From Burkholderia diffusa (GTDB taxonomy: Bacteria > Pseudomonadota > Gammaproteobacteria > Burkholderiales > Burkholderiaceae), in the NCBI RefSeq assembly GCF_902499115.1, contig NZ_CABVPN010000037.1, positions 1 to 64,000 on the forward strand: a DNA stretch of 64,000 bases. The letters are read 5' to 3'. The position numbers were made by a program, and so were the translations under genes. Under the pieces are notes generated by a model. The model saw only the letters and a list, made by a program, of their open reading frames with translations, was not told the DNA's origin and ran no database searches. Every line of letters begins with the position of its first letter. Within the stretch, counting starts at the first letter, position 1. Shown piece after piece: positions 7,862 to 17,323 of this stretch.

Positions 7862-8488
7862 TTATTTCACGCTTTCACGGAACCACTTCGGGTGATGCTT
7901 GCGAGCCCAGCCCAGCGTGACGGTGCCGCGCACCATCGCGCCGATCGAGCCCTTCACCCACAACGCCGCGTAAATGTGCACGATGATGCTCGCGATCAGC
8001 ACGAAGGCCGCCACGGCATGCACGACAGCGGCCGCGCGGATCACCCCGATCGGGAAGTAGAACGAGAAGTAGCGCCGCCAGATCACGATTCCCGACAGCA
8101 GGAGCAGCAGCAGGCACGCCACCAACGTAAAGAATAGCAGCTTCTGCCCGGCGTTATAGCGCCCGACAGGCGGCAGCTTGTCTTCCTGGTTGGTCAGCAC
8201 GTCGCCGATCTGCTTCAGCCACTGCCGGTCGTCCGCGTCGAGCGCGTTGTGGTGCCAGAAGCGCACCACCAGGATCGCGAACGACACGAACATCACGAGG
8301 CCGACGAACGGATGCAGGATCCGCGTCCACTGGCCGCCGCCGAACAGTGCGGTGAGCCAGAACATCGACGGATGGAACAGCGCGAGCCCGGACAGCGCGA
8401 GCAGCACGAACGTGATCGCGGTGATCCAGTGGTTCGTGCGCTCGTTCGCCGAGTAGCGGACGATCAGGTTGGGGTCGTCGTGCTTCAT
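7862..8488 (-). CDS. fdnI: formate dehydrogenase gamma subunit, cytochrome b
   Basis: This 208-residue membrane cytochrome b556 anchors formate dehydrogenase and passes electrons to quinone. Four hydrophobic segments are visible (around WITAITFVLLALSGLALF, FVGLVMFVSFAILVV, LLFFTLVACLLLLLLSG and AAVVHAVAAFVLIASIIVHI), with conserved histidines in NHWIT and HAVAA/VHIYA as likely haem ligands. The ATG at 8488 overlaps the fdnH stop by four bases. The last residues (HHPKWFRESVK) are typical of the family. Confidence 0.92.
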   Translation of the reverse strand: MKHDDPNLIVRYSANERTNHWITAITFVLLALSGLALFHPSMFWLTALFGGGQWTRILHPFVGLVMFVSFAILVVRFWHHNALDADDRQWLKQIGDVLTNQEDKLPPVGRYNAGQKLLFFTLVACLLLLLLSGIVIWRRYFSFYFPIGVIRAAAVVHAVAAFVLIASIIVHIYAALWVKGSIGAMVRGTVTLGWARKHHPKWFRESVK

Positions 8489-9399
8489 TTTCCGTCCTCC
8501 TTGATGCGTCGCGCCTCGTCGCGGGCGGCGGCTTCCTCGTCCTCGCTGACCTCGTTCGGACCGACCCGGGTGTAGTGGAAGAACCCGGCCAGCGCGGTGA
8601 GCGCGAGACCGGCGACCGCGAGCGGCTTCGCGATGCCCTTCCACAGCTTCACCATCGGGCTGATCGACGGATTGTCGGGCAGCCCGTGGTACAGCGACGG
8701 CTTGTCCGCGTGGTGCAGCACGTACATCACGTGCGTGCCGCCGACGCCCTGCGGGTCATACAGCCCCGCATGCTCGAAGCCGCGCTCTTTCAGGTCCTCG
8801 ATCCGCTCGGCCGCGTGCTGCTTCATGTCCTCCTTGGTGCCGAACACGATCGCGCCCGTCGGGCAGGTCTTCACGCAGGCCGGTTCCTGGCCGACCGCGA
8901 CACGGTCGGAGCAGAGCGTGCACTTGTACGCGCGATGATCCTTCTTCGAGATCCGCGGAACGTTGAACGGGCAGCCGGTCACGCAATAGCCGCAACCGAT
9001 GCAGTTCTCCTCGTGGAAATCGACGATCCCGTTGTTGTACTGCACGATCGCGCCTGGCGACGGACACGCCTTCAGGCAGCCCGGATCCTCGCAATGCATG
9101 CAGCCGTCCTTGCGGATCAGCCACTCGAGGTCGCCTGCCGGGTTCTCGTATTCGGAGAACCGCATCACCGTCCACGAGTGCTCGGACAGGTCGGCCGGGT
9201 TGTCGTACACGCCGACGTTGGTGCCGACCTCGTCGCGCAGGTCGTTCCACTCCATGCATGCCGTCTGGCATGCCTTGCAGCCGATGCACTTCGATACGTC
9301 GATCAGCTTCGCGACGCTCCCGGTCACCGGTTCGCGCACCGTGGGCGGTGGCGTCGTGGTGGCCGAGACGCGCTTGATATCCAGCGATTGCAATGCCAT
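8485..9399 (-). CDS. fdnH: formate dehydrogenase beta subunit, iron-sulfur
   Basis: This 304-residue protein transfers electrons from the molybdenum subunit to the cytochrome b. It has four [4Fe-4S] cysteine clusters: CIGCKACQTAC (about 38-48), CMHCEDPGCLKAC, CIGCGYCVTGC and CTLCSDR with CVKTC. A single C-terminal membrane helix (PLAVAGLALTALAGFFHY) anchors it, followed by an acidic tail. It starts 10 bases after fdnG and overlaps fdnI. There is no Tat signal, as expected for a subunit exported together with FdnG. Confidence 0.95.
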   Translation of the reverse strand: MALQSLDIKRVSATTTPPPTVREPVTGSVAKLIDVSKCIGCKACQTACMEWNDLRDEVGTNVGVYDNPADLSEHSWTVMRFSEYENPAGDLEWLIRKDGCMHCEDPGCLKACPSPGAIVQYNNGIVDFHEENCIGCGYCVTGCPFNVPRISKKDHRAYKCTLCSDRVAVGQEPACVKTCPTGAIVFGTKEDMKQHAAERIEDLKERGFEHAGLYDPQGVGGTHVMYVLHHADKPSLYHGLPDNPSISPMVKLWKGIAKPLAVAGLALTALAGFFHYTRVGPNEVSEDEEAAARDEARRIKEDGK

Positions 9400-9409
9400 C
9401 TCGTCCCCC

Positions 9410-12400
9410 TTACGCCTTTTCGACCTTCACCAGGAACGACTTGAATTCCGGTGTGTACGAGTTGCCGTCGCCTACGGACGGAGTCAGGGTATTGGCGAGA
9501 TAGCCAGGCTTCGTCAGCCCCTTGAAGCCCCAGTGCAACGGGATGCCGACCGTCTGGACCTTCTTGCCCTCGATCGTCAGCGGCTTGATCCGCTTCGTGA
9601 CGAGCGCGACCGCGACGATGTAGCCGCGCTTGGACGACACCTTCACGCGATCGCCGTGCGCGACGCCGACTTCCTTCGCGAGATCTTCGCCGATCTCGAC
9701 GAATTGCTCGGGCTGGATGATCGCATTCAGCCGCGCATGCTTGGTCCAGTAGTGGAAATGCTCGGTCAGCCGGTAAGTCGTCGCGACGTGCGGGAACTCC
9801 GACACCTTGCCGAACGACGCGCGGTCGTCCGGGAACACGCGGGCAGCCGGGTTGTTCAGCGCCTGCGGGTTGTCAGGGTGCAGCGGATTCGCCGCGAGCG
9901 GCGTCTCGAACGGCTCGTAGTGCTCGGGGAAAGGACCTTCGTTCATCCCTGCGCGGGCGAAGAAGCGCGCGACGCCTTCCGGGTTCATGATGAACGGACC
10001 CATCCCGTTTTCGGGCGGCTCGTCCGCCTTGAAGTCCGGCACGTCGGCCCCCTTCCACGCACTGCCGTTCCAGCCGATCAGCTTGCGGGTCGGGTCGAAC
10101 GGCTTGCCGGCGACGTCGCACGACGCGCGGTTGTACAGGATCCGCCGGTTGGCCGGCCACGCCCACGCCCAGTTCAGCGTCTGGCCGATGCCGGTCGGGT
10201 CCGAGTTGTCGCGCCGCCCCATCTGGTTGCCGGCCTGCGTCCAGGCACCGCAGAAGATCCAGCAGCCGCTCGCGGTCGTGCCGTCGTCCTTCAGCTGCGC
10301 GAACGCGGCGAGCTGCTCGCCCTTCTTCACGAGCGTCTTGGTCGGATCCTTCGGGTCGGGCAGATCGGCGAGCGCCTTCCCGTTGAACTCCATCGCGAGC
10401 TCTTCGGGCGTCGGGCTTTCCGGGTTCGCATACGGCCAGGTCAGGTTCACGATCGGGTCCGGATACTTGCCGCCGTCCGTCTGGTACATCTTGCGCATGC
10501 GCAGGAACAGCCCCGCCATGATCTCGAGGTCGCTCCTCGCCTCGCCCGGCGGCTCCGCGCCCTTCCAGTGCCATTGCAGCACGCGGCTCGAACTGACGAG
10601 CGAGCCGTTTTCCTCCGCGAAGCACGTGGTCGGCAGACGGAACACCTCGGTCTGGATCTTCGACGCATCGACGTCGTTGTAGTCGCCGTGATGCTTCCAG
10701 AACTCGGAGGTCTCGGTCGCGAGCGGATCCATGATCACGAGCCATTTCAGCTTCGCGAGGCCTGCTGCCGTCTTCACCTTCGACGGCGCCGCCGCGAGCG
10801 GGTTGAAGCCCTGGCAGATGTAGCCGTTCATCTTGCCGGCATTCATCAGCTCGATCGCCTGCAGCAGGTCGTACTGCTTGTCCAGCTTCGGCAGGTAGTC
10901 GTAGGCCCAGTTGTTCTCGGCTGTCGCCGCATCGCCCCACCACGACTTCATGAAGCTGACGTGGAAAGCCTTGTAGTTCTTCCAGTAGCTGAGCTGGTTC
11001 GGCCGCAGCGGCAGTTGCACGCGCTTCTTGATGTAGCCGTCGAAATCCTGCTCGGCCTGCATCGGCAGCGTCATGTAGCCCGGCAGCAGGTTCGACATCA
11101 GCCCGAGGTCGGTCAACCCCTGGATGTTCGAGTGGCCGCGCAGCGCGTTCATGCCGCCGCCGGCGATGCCGATGTTGCCGAGCAGCAGCTGCACCATCGC
11201 GCCGGTGCGGATGATCTGCGCGCCGATCGAATGGTGGGTCCAGCCGAGCGCGTACAGCACCGTGCCGGCGCGGCCGGGAACGGCCGTCGTCGCGAGCATT
11301 TCGCACACCTTCAGGAATTTCTCCTTCGGCGTGCCGCACGTCTGCTGAACCATGTCCGGCGTATAGCGCGCGTAGTGCTGCTTCAACAGGTTGTACACGC
11401 AGCGCGGATGCTGCAGCGTCGGGTCGACCTTCACGAAGCCGTCGTCGCCGCGTTCGTAGTCCCAGGTCGATTTGTCCGGGTACGCGTGTTTCTCCGCGTC
11501 GTAGCCGGAATAGATGCCGTCGTTGAACGCGAAGTCCTCGCGCACGATGAACGAGAAGTCCGTGTAGTTCTTCACGTACTCATGCTGGATCTTGTCGTTC
11601 GTCAGCAGATAGTTGATCACACCGCCCAGGAAGACGATGTCGGTGCCGGTGCGGATCGGCGCGTAGTAGTCGGCCACCGAGGCCGTACGCGTGAAGCGCG
11701 GGTCGACGACGATCAGCCGCGCCTTGCGGTGCGCCTTCGCCTCCGTTACCCACTTGAAACCGCACGGATGGGCCTCGGCTGCATTGCCGCCCATCACTAG
11801 AATCACGTCCGCGTTCTTGATGTCGACCCAATGGTTCGTCATCGCTCCACGGCCAAACGTCGGGGCAAGACCTGCCACCGTCGGGCCATGTCAGACACGC
11901 GCCTGATTGTCGAATGCGAGCATCCCCAGACTGCGGATGGTCTTGTGGGTCAGGTAGCCGACCTCGTTGCTGCCCGCCGACGCGGCCAGCATGCCGGTCG
12001 TCAGCCAGCGGTTGACCTTCGCGCCGTCTTCGGTCGTCTCGACGAAGTTCGCGTCGCGGTCGGCCTTCATCAGCTTCGCGATCCGGTCGAGCGCGTCGTT
12101 CCACGAGATCGGTTCCCACTTGTCCGAGCCGGGCGCCCGGTATTCGGGATGCGTCAGGCGGCTCGGGCTGTGGATGAAGTCGATCAGGCTCGCGCCCTTC
12201 GGGCACAGCGTGCCGCGATTGACGGGATGGTCGGGATCGCCTTCGATATGGATGATGCTCGGCTGTGCGTTCTTCGCGCCGTCACCGAGGCTGTACATCA
12301 GGATGCCGCAACCCACCGAGCAATACGGGCAGGTGTTGCGCGTTTCGACTGTGCGCGCCAGCTTGTACTGTCGGACCTCGGCGAGCGCTTCCGTCGGAGA

Positions 12401-12481
12401 AAAGCCCATCAGGGCAAGACTCGATCCGGCAAGCGACGTGGCCGTCACCTTCAGGAACTGGCGCCTGGACATTTGTAGCAT
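9410..12481 (-). CDS. fdnG: selenocysteine-containing formate dehydrogenase, alpha subunit
   Basis: The gene must be read through the TGA at 11893-11891. The upstream part ends ...FDNQARV, then Sec, then HGPTVAGLAPTFGRGAM, the conserved context of FdnG/FdoG. The product is 1023 residues with Sec at 197 (E. coli FdnG has 196). It oxidises formate at a molybdenum bis-MGD centre in the periplasm. The N-terminus is a Tat signal (SRRQFLKV, with Arg 6-7). NTCPYCSVGCGI and GTLCPKG supply the [4Fe-4S] cysteines. ATG 12481 is used; ATG 12472 is also possible. An automated caller would split it into two genes at 11890. It heads the fdn-sel gene set. Confidence 0.95.
11845..11893 (-). promoter_or_regulatory. 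bacterial SECIS element with the Sec UGA codon
   Basis: Directly after UGA (11893-11891) the mRNA can form a hairpin. An outer stem pairs CAUGGCC with GGCCGUG, and an apical stem GGCA/UGCC carries the loop GGUCU. This is nearly the same as the E. coli fdnG SECIS (loop AGGUCU). It recruits SelB bound to Sec-tRNA, and its codons also encode the conserved HGPTVAGLAPTFGRG. Confidence 0.85.
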
Positions 12482-12524
12482 GATGGTCTCGGCGTTTTTG
12501 TGGGGTGAGGTGAAACTGAAAGGA

Positions 12525-12530
12525 ATTATA
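12525..12530 (-). promoter_or_regulatory. candidate -10 element for fdnG
   Basis: The minus strand reads TATAAT, 44 bases before the fdnG ATG, in the divergent region shared with the YihY-family gene. No good -35 hexamer is found at 16-18 bases, which would fit an activator-dependent promoter. Confidence 0.35.
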
Positions 12531-12623
12531 GACAGTTCAGGCAACTATGATCGAATCCTCGGATCAATACCGATGTGTCTGATCCCGCCGATGTCCTTGC
12601 GTTAAACGCCCAACCGAACCGTC

Positions 12624-13544
12624 ATGAAACGACAGATTACGTCCGAAGCCACCCGTCTCGCACAACAACAGGCCAACTGGGCACTCAACGCGTTCAAGCG
12701 CTTCTCGTCCGACCGCTGCTCGGCGATGGCCGCGAGCATCGCGTTCTTCTCCGCTTTTTCGCTCGCGCCGACGCTCGTGATGGTGATCGCCGTGGCCGGC
12801 TGGTTCTACGGCGACGACGCCGCACGCGGCCAGGTATTCGAGCAGGCGCATCAGCTGATCGGCGACGACGCGGCGGCCAGCATCCAGACGATCGTGCAGA
12901 ACGCCCATCGCGCGGGCCAGCGCGGCGGAATCGCGACGCTGATCTCGTTCGCCGCGCTCGCGATCGGCGCGTCGGCGACGTTCGCGTCGCTGAACACCGC
13001 GCTGAGCGTGATCTGGCCGAGCACGGAAAGCCGCTGGTCGAGCATGCTCGGGCTCGTGCGCGTGCGGCTGGTTTCGTTCGGGCTCGTGCTCGGCGTCGCG
13101 TTCCTGCTGATCGTGTCGCTGGTGCTCGACACCGCGATCACGTTCATCGGCACCTGGCTGCTCGGCGATTCGCCGTACGTCGCGATCACCAACCTGCTGC
13201 AGTTCTTCGTCGGCATCGCGGTGCTCGCGGGCGCGTTCGCCGCGCTGATGAAGTTCCTGCCCGATGCGCGCGTCGCATGGCGCGACGCGATGACCGGCGG
13301 GATCGTGTCCGCGATCCTGTTCTCGGGCGGCAAGAAGCTGTTCGCGCTGTATCTCGCGCGTGCGGGCACGGCAAGCGCATTCGGCGCGGCCGGATCGTTC
13401 GCGGTCCTGCTGATGTGGCTGTACTTCTCGGCAGCCGTGCTGCTGCTCGGCGCGGAATTCGCGGCCGCGCGCGGCGATGCGCATCGCCGCACCGGCAACG
13501 TTGCGGCCGTGTCCGCGCAGGCGGATCGCGCAAGCGGCGACTGA
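12624..13544 (+). CDS. YihY/BrkB-family inner membrane protein
   Basis: This 306-residue protein belongs to the YihY/virulence factor BrkB family (once mis-named ribonuclease BN). The family entry motif MAASIAFFSAFSLAPTLVMVIAVAGW occupies the first membrane helix. Further helices include VRLVSFGLVLGVAFLLIVSLVL and NLLQFFVGIAVLAGAFAALMKFLP, and the last is AAGSFAVLLMWLYFSAAVLLLGAEFAAA, with about six in all. Its transport role is not settled. It is transcribed divergently from fdnG, with no sign of shared function. Confidence 0.85.
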   Translation: MKRQITSEATRLAQQQANWALNAFKRFSSDRCSAMAASIAFFSAFSLAPTLVMVIAVAGWFYGDDAARGQVFEQAHQLIGDDAAASIQTIVQNAHRAGQRGGIATLISFAALAIGASATFASLNTALSVIWPSTESRWSSMLGLVRVRLVSFGLVLGVAFLLIVSLVLDTAITFIGTWLLGDSPYVAITNLLQFFVGIAVLAGAFAALMKFLPDARVAWRDAMTGGIVSAILFSGGKKLFALYLARAGTASAFGAAGSFAVLLMWLYFSAAVLLLGAEFAAARGDAHRRTGNVAAVSAQADRASGD

Positions 13545-13968
13545 TTCCCCACGTATTGCTTCGCGCGCACCGCGCGCATCGTGTCACCGCCCTACGCGAC
13601 CGCCGCCCTTTGCGCAACCACCCCGCCCCGCAGGGCATTCCAGCACGTTGATGCGCTCTTTACATAGGCAGGCGATGCGCGCTGCGAAGGCAAACGTTTG
13701 CATGCCTCGATTTCCGTGCGCGAACCCGCGAAACTTGCCCTTCTCCTGCCGGGCGCATCACCCGCTGCAACAATCGCGGCGCAGCAATTGTCAACTATTT
13801 CAAAAAGAGGAACAGTCCTTGATGTGCTTGATATATATGGACTTTTTCCCGCTGTTACCTTTTCGAGACACTTTATTTTTTAAGCTTTCTTGCATGTATG
13901 GCACTGAGCTATTCTCCAATCCGCAACAAATAACGAATGACGATTCATTTGCGTGGAGATACTCAACG
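13545..13968. other. Intergenic leader region of porin gene, AT rich
   Basis: There is no gene here. From about 13800 the base composition becomes strongly AT rich, unlike the coding regions, which fits the promoter and 5' leader of the abundant porin that follows. I could not fix the -35 and -10 pair with confidence. Confidence 0.5.
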
Positions 13969-15126
13969 ATGAAGAAACTCGCACTCTCGACCCTCTCGCT
14001 CGCCCTGCTGGGCGCCGCTGGCGCTGCTCACGCTCAATCGAGCGTCACGCTGTATGGTGTGATCGATACGTCGATCACGTATGTTCACGGTAACGACGGC
14101 CAAGCCAACAACTCGTGGTCGATGGGCAGCGGCAACCTGCAAGGCAGCCGCTTCGGCCTGAAGGGTGCAGAAGACCTCGGCGGCGGCCTGAAGGCGATCT
14201 TCCAGTTGGAAAACGGCTTCAACTCTGCATCGGGTGCGCTGGGTCAGGGTAAGCGCATGTTCGGTCGCCAAGCTTACGTCGGTCTGGAAAGCAACCAGTA
14301 CGGTACGCTGACGCTGGGTCGCCAGTACGACCCGATCGTCGACCTGGTTCAGGGCGTCACGGCTGACAACTATTTCGGCAGCGTCTTCGCAACGCCGGGC
14401 GACGTCGACAACAACGACAACAGCCTGCGCGTCAGCAACGCGATCAAGTACACGTCGCCGGTGTTCGCCGGGTTGCAGGTCGAAGGCATGTACGCCCTCG
14501 GCGGTGTTGCAGGCAAGACGGGCTCAGGCCAAACCTGGTCGGTCGCAGCCGCCTACAACAATGGCCCGATCGGCGTTGCTGCTGGTTACTTCTACGCAAA
14601 CAACCCGACGCCGACCGCCGGCGCGCGCACCGACTGGACGTCGACGACGTCGGACAACATCGTCGACGGCCCGATCAACCAGGGCTACGTCTCGGCGAAG
14701 TCGATCGGCATCGCGCAAGTCGCCGGCCAGTACGCCATCGGCCCGGTGACGCTCGGCCTCGGCTACAGCAACGCACAGTACAAGCCGGACGCATCGTCGG
14801 GCTTCGGTTCGACCGAGAAGTACAACACGGGCCGCGCGTTCGTGACGTATCAGGTCACGCCGCCGGTGCTGCTGGGTGTCGGCTACTCGTACACGAAGGC
14901 GAGCGGCAACACGGACGCCAAGTACCATCAGGTTTCGCTGGGCGCGGATTACTCGCTGTCGAAGCGCACGGACATCTACCTGGTTGGCGCATACCAGCAC
15001 GCAAGCGGCACGCAGCTCAACGCCGACGGCACGACGTCGCCGGCACAAGCTTCGGTCGGTTCGTATGGCATCGCCGGCACGAAGTCGCAGGAAATCGTTG
15101 CACTCGGCCTTCGCCACAAGTTCTAA
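13969..15126 (+). CDS. Gram-negative porin (OmpC/Opc type)
   Basis: This 385-residue outer-membrane general porin starts at ATG 13969 with GGAG 11 bases upstream; the longer open frame is not translated. A signal peptide (MKKLALSTLSLALLGAAGAAHA) is cleaved before QSSVTLYGVID, the usual mature N-terminus of Burkholderia porins. The body shows trimeric-porin features: GSRFGLKGAEDLGGGLKAIF near residue 60, and RQAYVGLESNQYGTLTLGRQYD in the L3 area. It ends in HKF, the terminal phenylalanine needed for BAM-dependent insertion. Codon use is strongly biased, as in highly expressed genes. It probably admits small hydrophilic solutes. Confidence 0.92.
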   Translation: MKKLALSTLSLALLGAAGAAHAQSSVTLYGVIDTSITYVHGNDGQANNSWSMGSGNLQGSRFGLKGAEDLGGGLKAIFQLENGFNSASGALGQGKRMFGRQAYVGLESNQYGTLTLGRQYDPIVDLVQGVTADNYFGSVFATPGDVDNNDNSLRVSNAIKYTSPVFAGLQVEGMYALGGVAGKTGSGQTWSVAAAYNNGPIGVAAGYFYANNPTPTAGARTDWTSTTSDNIVDGPINQGYVSAKSIGIAQVAGQYAIGPVTLGLGYSNAQYKPDASSGFGSTEKYNTGRAFVTYQVTPPVLLGVGYSYTKASGNTDAKYHQVSLGADYSLSKRTDIYLVGAYQHASGTQLNADGTTSPAQASVGSYGIAGTKSQEIVALGLRHKF

Positions 15127-15595
15127 GAAGTACGTTTCCGGTGTGCATGGCGTCTCCGACGCCATGTCGCCGAACTGCAAAACCAGTCACCGGCTTCGGC
15201 CATGGCTGGTTTTTTTTCGTCCGTTGCCGGCGGCGCCGTGGCGGGCGATGGCCGCGGTCGGCACTCTGGGTACGGCAACCGGCCGGGAGCGGTTCCTGAG
15301 CCGCCTGTCGCGCGCTGGAAGCCTGTCCAACGCATCCGGACACCCCTTGCTGTCCGAGATCTGCATACGGCCGGTCAGGCGCACACCGCCGCACGGGCCA
15401 CGCCACATCCCTCTTGACGCCTGACAACGGGATCCGTCATCGCAACGGACGCGTGTCCGTGCGCCCTGCCGATTTCGATGCCGTGACGCGAAGCACTATG
15501 CTTCGACGTGTCGATTTCGACGGCATTCGCCCGTCGTATCGATGGCGGCACGCGAATTGCGCCGTCCCTCATCGACATCCGACAGGAGACGCTCC
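15127..15595. other. Intergenic region after porin
   Basis: It contains the porin terminator at 15180-15219. The remaining 375 bases up to the VOC gene hold no frame with a plausible start site or domain. Confidence 0.5.
15180..15219 (+). terminator. Rho-independent terminator of porin gene
   Basis: AACCAG pairs with CTGGTT, the inner arms CCGGC and CGGCC close the hairpin, and a run of eight Ts follows. It is 53 bases after the porin stop. Confidence 0.85.
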
Positions 15596-16069
15596 ATGAC
15601 GATTCAGAAGATCACGCCGTTCCTCTGGTACGTGACGGAAGCCGAAGAAGCCGCGGCCTTCTACGCCGGCATTTTCCCGAACTCGCGCGTCGTGCGCGTC
15701 ACGGCGGTAGCCGGCACCAGCGGCACCCGGATGGTCGAATTCGAGCTGTTCGGCCAGCCGTTCATCGCGATGAGCCACCCGCGCACCGAGACGTTCAATC
15801 ACGCGATCTCGCTGATGGTCAGTTGCGCCGACCAGACGGAACTCGACCGCTACTGGAGCGCGCTGCTCGACAACGGCGGCACGGCCGACGGCTGCGGCTG
15901 GCTGCGTGACCGCTTCGGCGTCTCATGGCAGATCGTGCCCGACGCGCTGATCCCGATGATGGCCGACCGCGACGAGGCCAAGGCGGCGCGCGTGGCCGCG
16001 GCCATGATGCAGATGACGAAGTTCGACGTCGCCACGCTGAAGGCCGCCTACGCCGGCACGGCGGGCTGA
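15596..16069 (+). CDS. VOC-family protein (PhnB / 3-demethylubiquinone methyltransferase-like)
   Basis: This 157-residue protein starts at ATG 15596 with AGGAG 9 bases before. It has the PhnB-like vicinal oxygen chelate fold pattern: KITPFLWYVTEAEEAAAFYAGIF at the start, then GQPFIAMSHP, then WLRDRFGVSWQIVP. Family members often bind metal or small ligands, but their substrates are mostly unknown; the annotation name 3-demethylubiquinone-9 3-methyltransferase is historical. It stands alone between the porin and a broken resistance-type gene. Confidence 0.8.
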   Translation: MTIQKITPFLWYVTEAEEAAAFYAGIFPNSRVVRVTAVAGTSGTRMVEFELFGQPFIAMSHPRTETFNHAISLMVSCADQTELDRYWSALLDNGGTADGCGWLRDRFGVSWQIVPDALIPMMADRDEAKAARVAAAMMQMTKFDVATLKAAYAGTAG

Positions 16070-16208
16070 CGAAGCACGGGCGCTGCGGCCTCCTTCGCGC
16101 GGGCATCGGCACGCCTGTGGAGCGCGTGCGATACGCGCATGATCGCGGTCGTCGACGCGGTTGCCTCGCACCGCGATGCAATCGCGGGCAGCGGCCGTTC
16201 GCGCGCTG

Positions 16209-16636
16209 CTACGCCGACAACATGGCTTCGACGATCCGTCGCACGGAACGCACGAATGCGGCGACCGGTTCGCCCGACAACAGCGTGTCGGCACCCTCAC
16301 CGCCGCCGCGCAGATAGACGGTACGCGCGGCCGACAGGACGGGCCGGTACGTGTCGGGCAGGCGCGCCGGCGCTCACGTCGCGGCGACATCCTTCGGCGC
16401 GATCCCGCCGGTTGCGGCGCCGTACCAGATGCGTGCGATCGCGAGCACGACGTTGCATTCGTCGCCGCGCCAGTCCGGCTCGGCATCCCACTGCGCACCG
16501 TGAAGTCGCTTGCGGGCACCGCGTCGAACCATGCGGCCGCGCGCGGCCCGCGCAGCGCAACGTCGTGCTGCCGCACCTTGGTCAACAGAATCGCCAGATC
16601 GTGATCGACGCACGCCGGCTCGACGATACCCGCGCG
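16209..16636 (-). pseudogene. aminoglycoside nucleotidyltransferase (AadA-like), broken
   Basis: Pieces on the minus strand match the C-terminal two thirds of ANT(3'')-type adenylyltransferases. RAGIVEPACVDHDLAILLTK with VALRGPRAAAWFDAVPASDF is in one frame (16636 to about 16502). LHGAQWDAEPDWRGDECN with VVLAIARIWYGAATGGIAPK and DVAAT is in another (16508 to 16377). A TGA at 16376-16374 then stands where the family has Trp, and APARLPDTYRPVLSAAR to EAML continues to a TAG at 16211-16209. So there is at least one frameshift near 16505 and one nonsense codon. The N-terminal nucleotidyltransferase motif (GSxxxG, DxD) is not recognisable upstream. Confidence 0.65.
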
Positions 16637-16792
16637 ACACACGCGCAACGCGTGGCGATGCCCAGCCGCGCGCCGGCACGAACACGACGATCCGGCCATC
16701 CGTGCAAGCGGCCCGCAGCACCGGATGCGCATCACGTCATGCCGTATCCGCGCCATGCGATGCCGACGCGGCCGCGCGATTTGCGCGGCGCA

Positions 16793-16830
16793 ATAAAAAT
16801 CCCCGCACGCTTTCGCGTACGGGGACCGTC
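16793..16830 (-). terminator. Rho-independent terminator of HU gene
   Basis: On the minus strand CCCCGTACGCG pairs with CGTGCGGGG around an AAAG loop, and ATTTTTATTG follows. It lies 44 bases after the HU-like gene. Confidence 0.8.
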
Positions 16831-16873
16831 GGACATCGCAACGGCCGCCGCATTCGGCGACCGTTACGCGGCA

Positions 16874-17323
16874 TTACGCAGCCGCGTCCTTCAGCTTCTT
16901 CAGCGCACGTGCCTTCACGCGCACGCTGGCCGGCTTTGCCGGGAACCAGCGCTCTTCGCCCGTGAACGGATCCTTGCCGAAGCGCTTCTTCTTCGCCGGC
17001 ACGACTTGCGCCGTGATCTTCAGCAGACCCGGCAGCGTGAACTCGCCTGCGCCCTTCTTGTGAACCGAGCCCAGCACGACGTTCTCGAGTGCGACGAGCA
17101 CTGCCTTGACCGCCTTCACTTCGACAGCTGCGCGCTCAGCGATGTGCGTTGCGAGCGATGCCTTCGTGAACTTGTCCTTCAGCGGCGTCGGAGCAGCCGG
17201 TGCTGCCTTCGCGACAGCCTTCTTGGCCACTACTTTCTTCGCGGGCGCAGCCTTTTTGGCAGCCACTTTCTTGGTGGCCGGTGCGGCAGCCTTCTTGGCC
17301 ACCTTTTTTGCGGAAGTCGCCAT
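16874..17323 (-). CDS. HU-family DNA-binding protein with Lys/Ala-rich N-terminal tail
   Basis: This 149-residue protein joins two parts. Residues 1-55 are a low-complexity basic tail of AKK and APAKK repeats like eukaryotic histone H1 tails. Residues 57-149 are an HU/IHF domain (TKASLATHIAERA, VLGSVHKKGAGEFTLPGLLKI, FTGEERWFPAKPASVRVKAR). The HU domain bends DNA through a beta-ribbon arm, and the tail should add nonspecific DNA binding. It belongs to the H1-tailed HU proteins known from Burkholderia and Bordetella. ATG 17323 is preceded by AGGAGA at 6 bases; an upstream ATG has no such site. Confidence 0.9.
   Translation of the reverse strand: MATSAKKVAKKAAAPATKKVAAKKAAPAKKVVAKKAVAKAAPAAPTPLKDKFTKASLATHIAERAAVEVKAVKAVLVALENVVLGSVHKKGAGEFTLPGLLKITAQVVPAKKKRFGKDPFTGEERWFPAKPASVRVKARALKKLKDAAA

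Noticed and set aside
16374..16376. TGA in the AadA-like frame as selenocysteine
   Set aside because: The conserved residue is Trp, no SECIS follows, and the gene has a frameshift as well.
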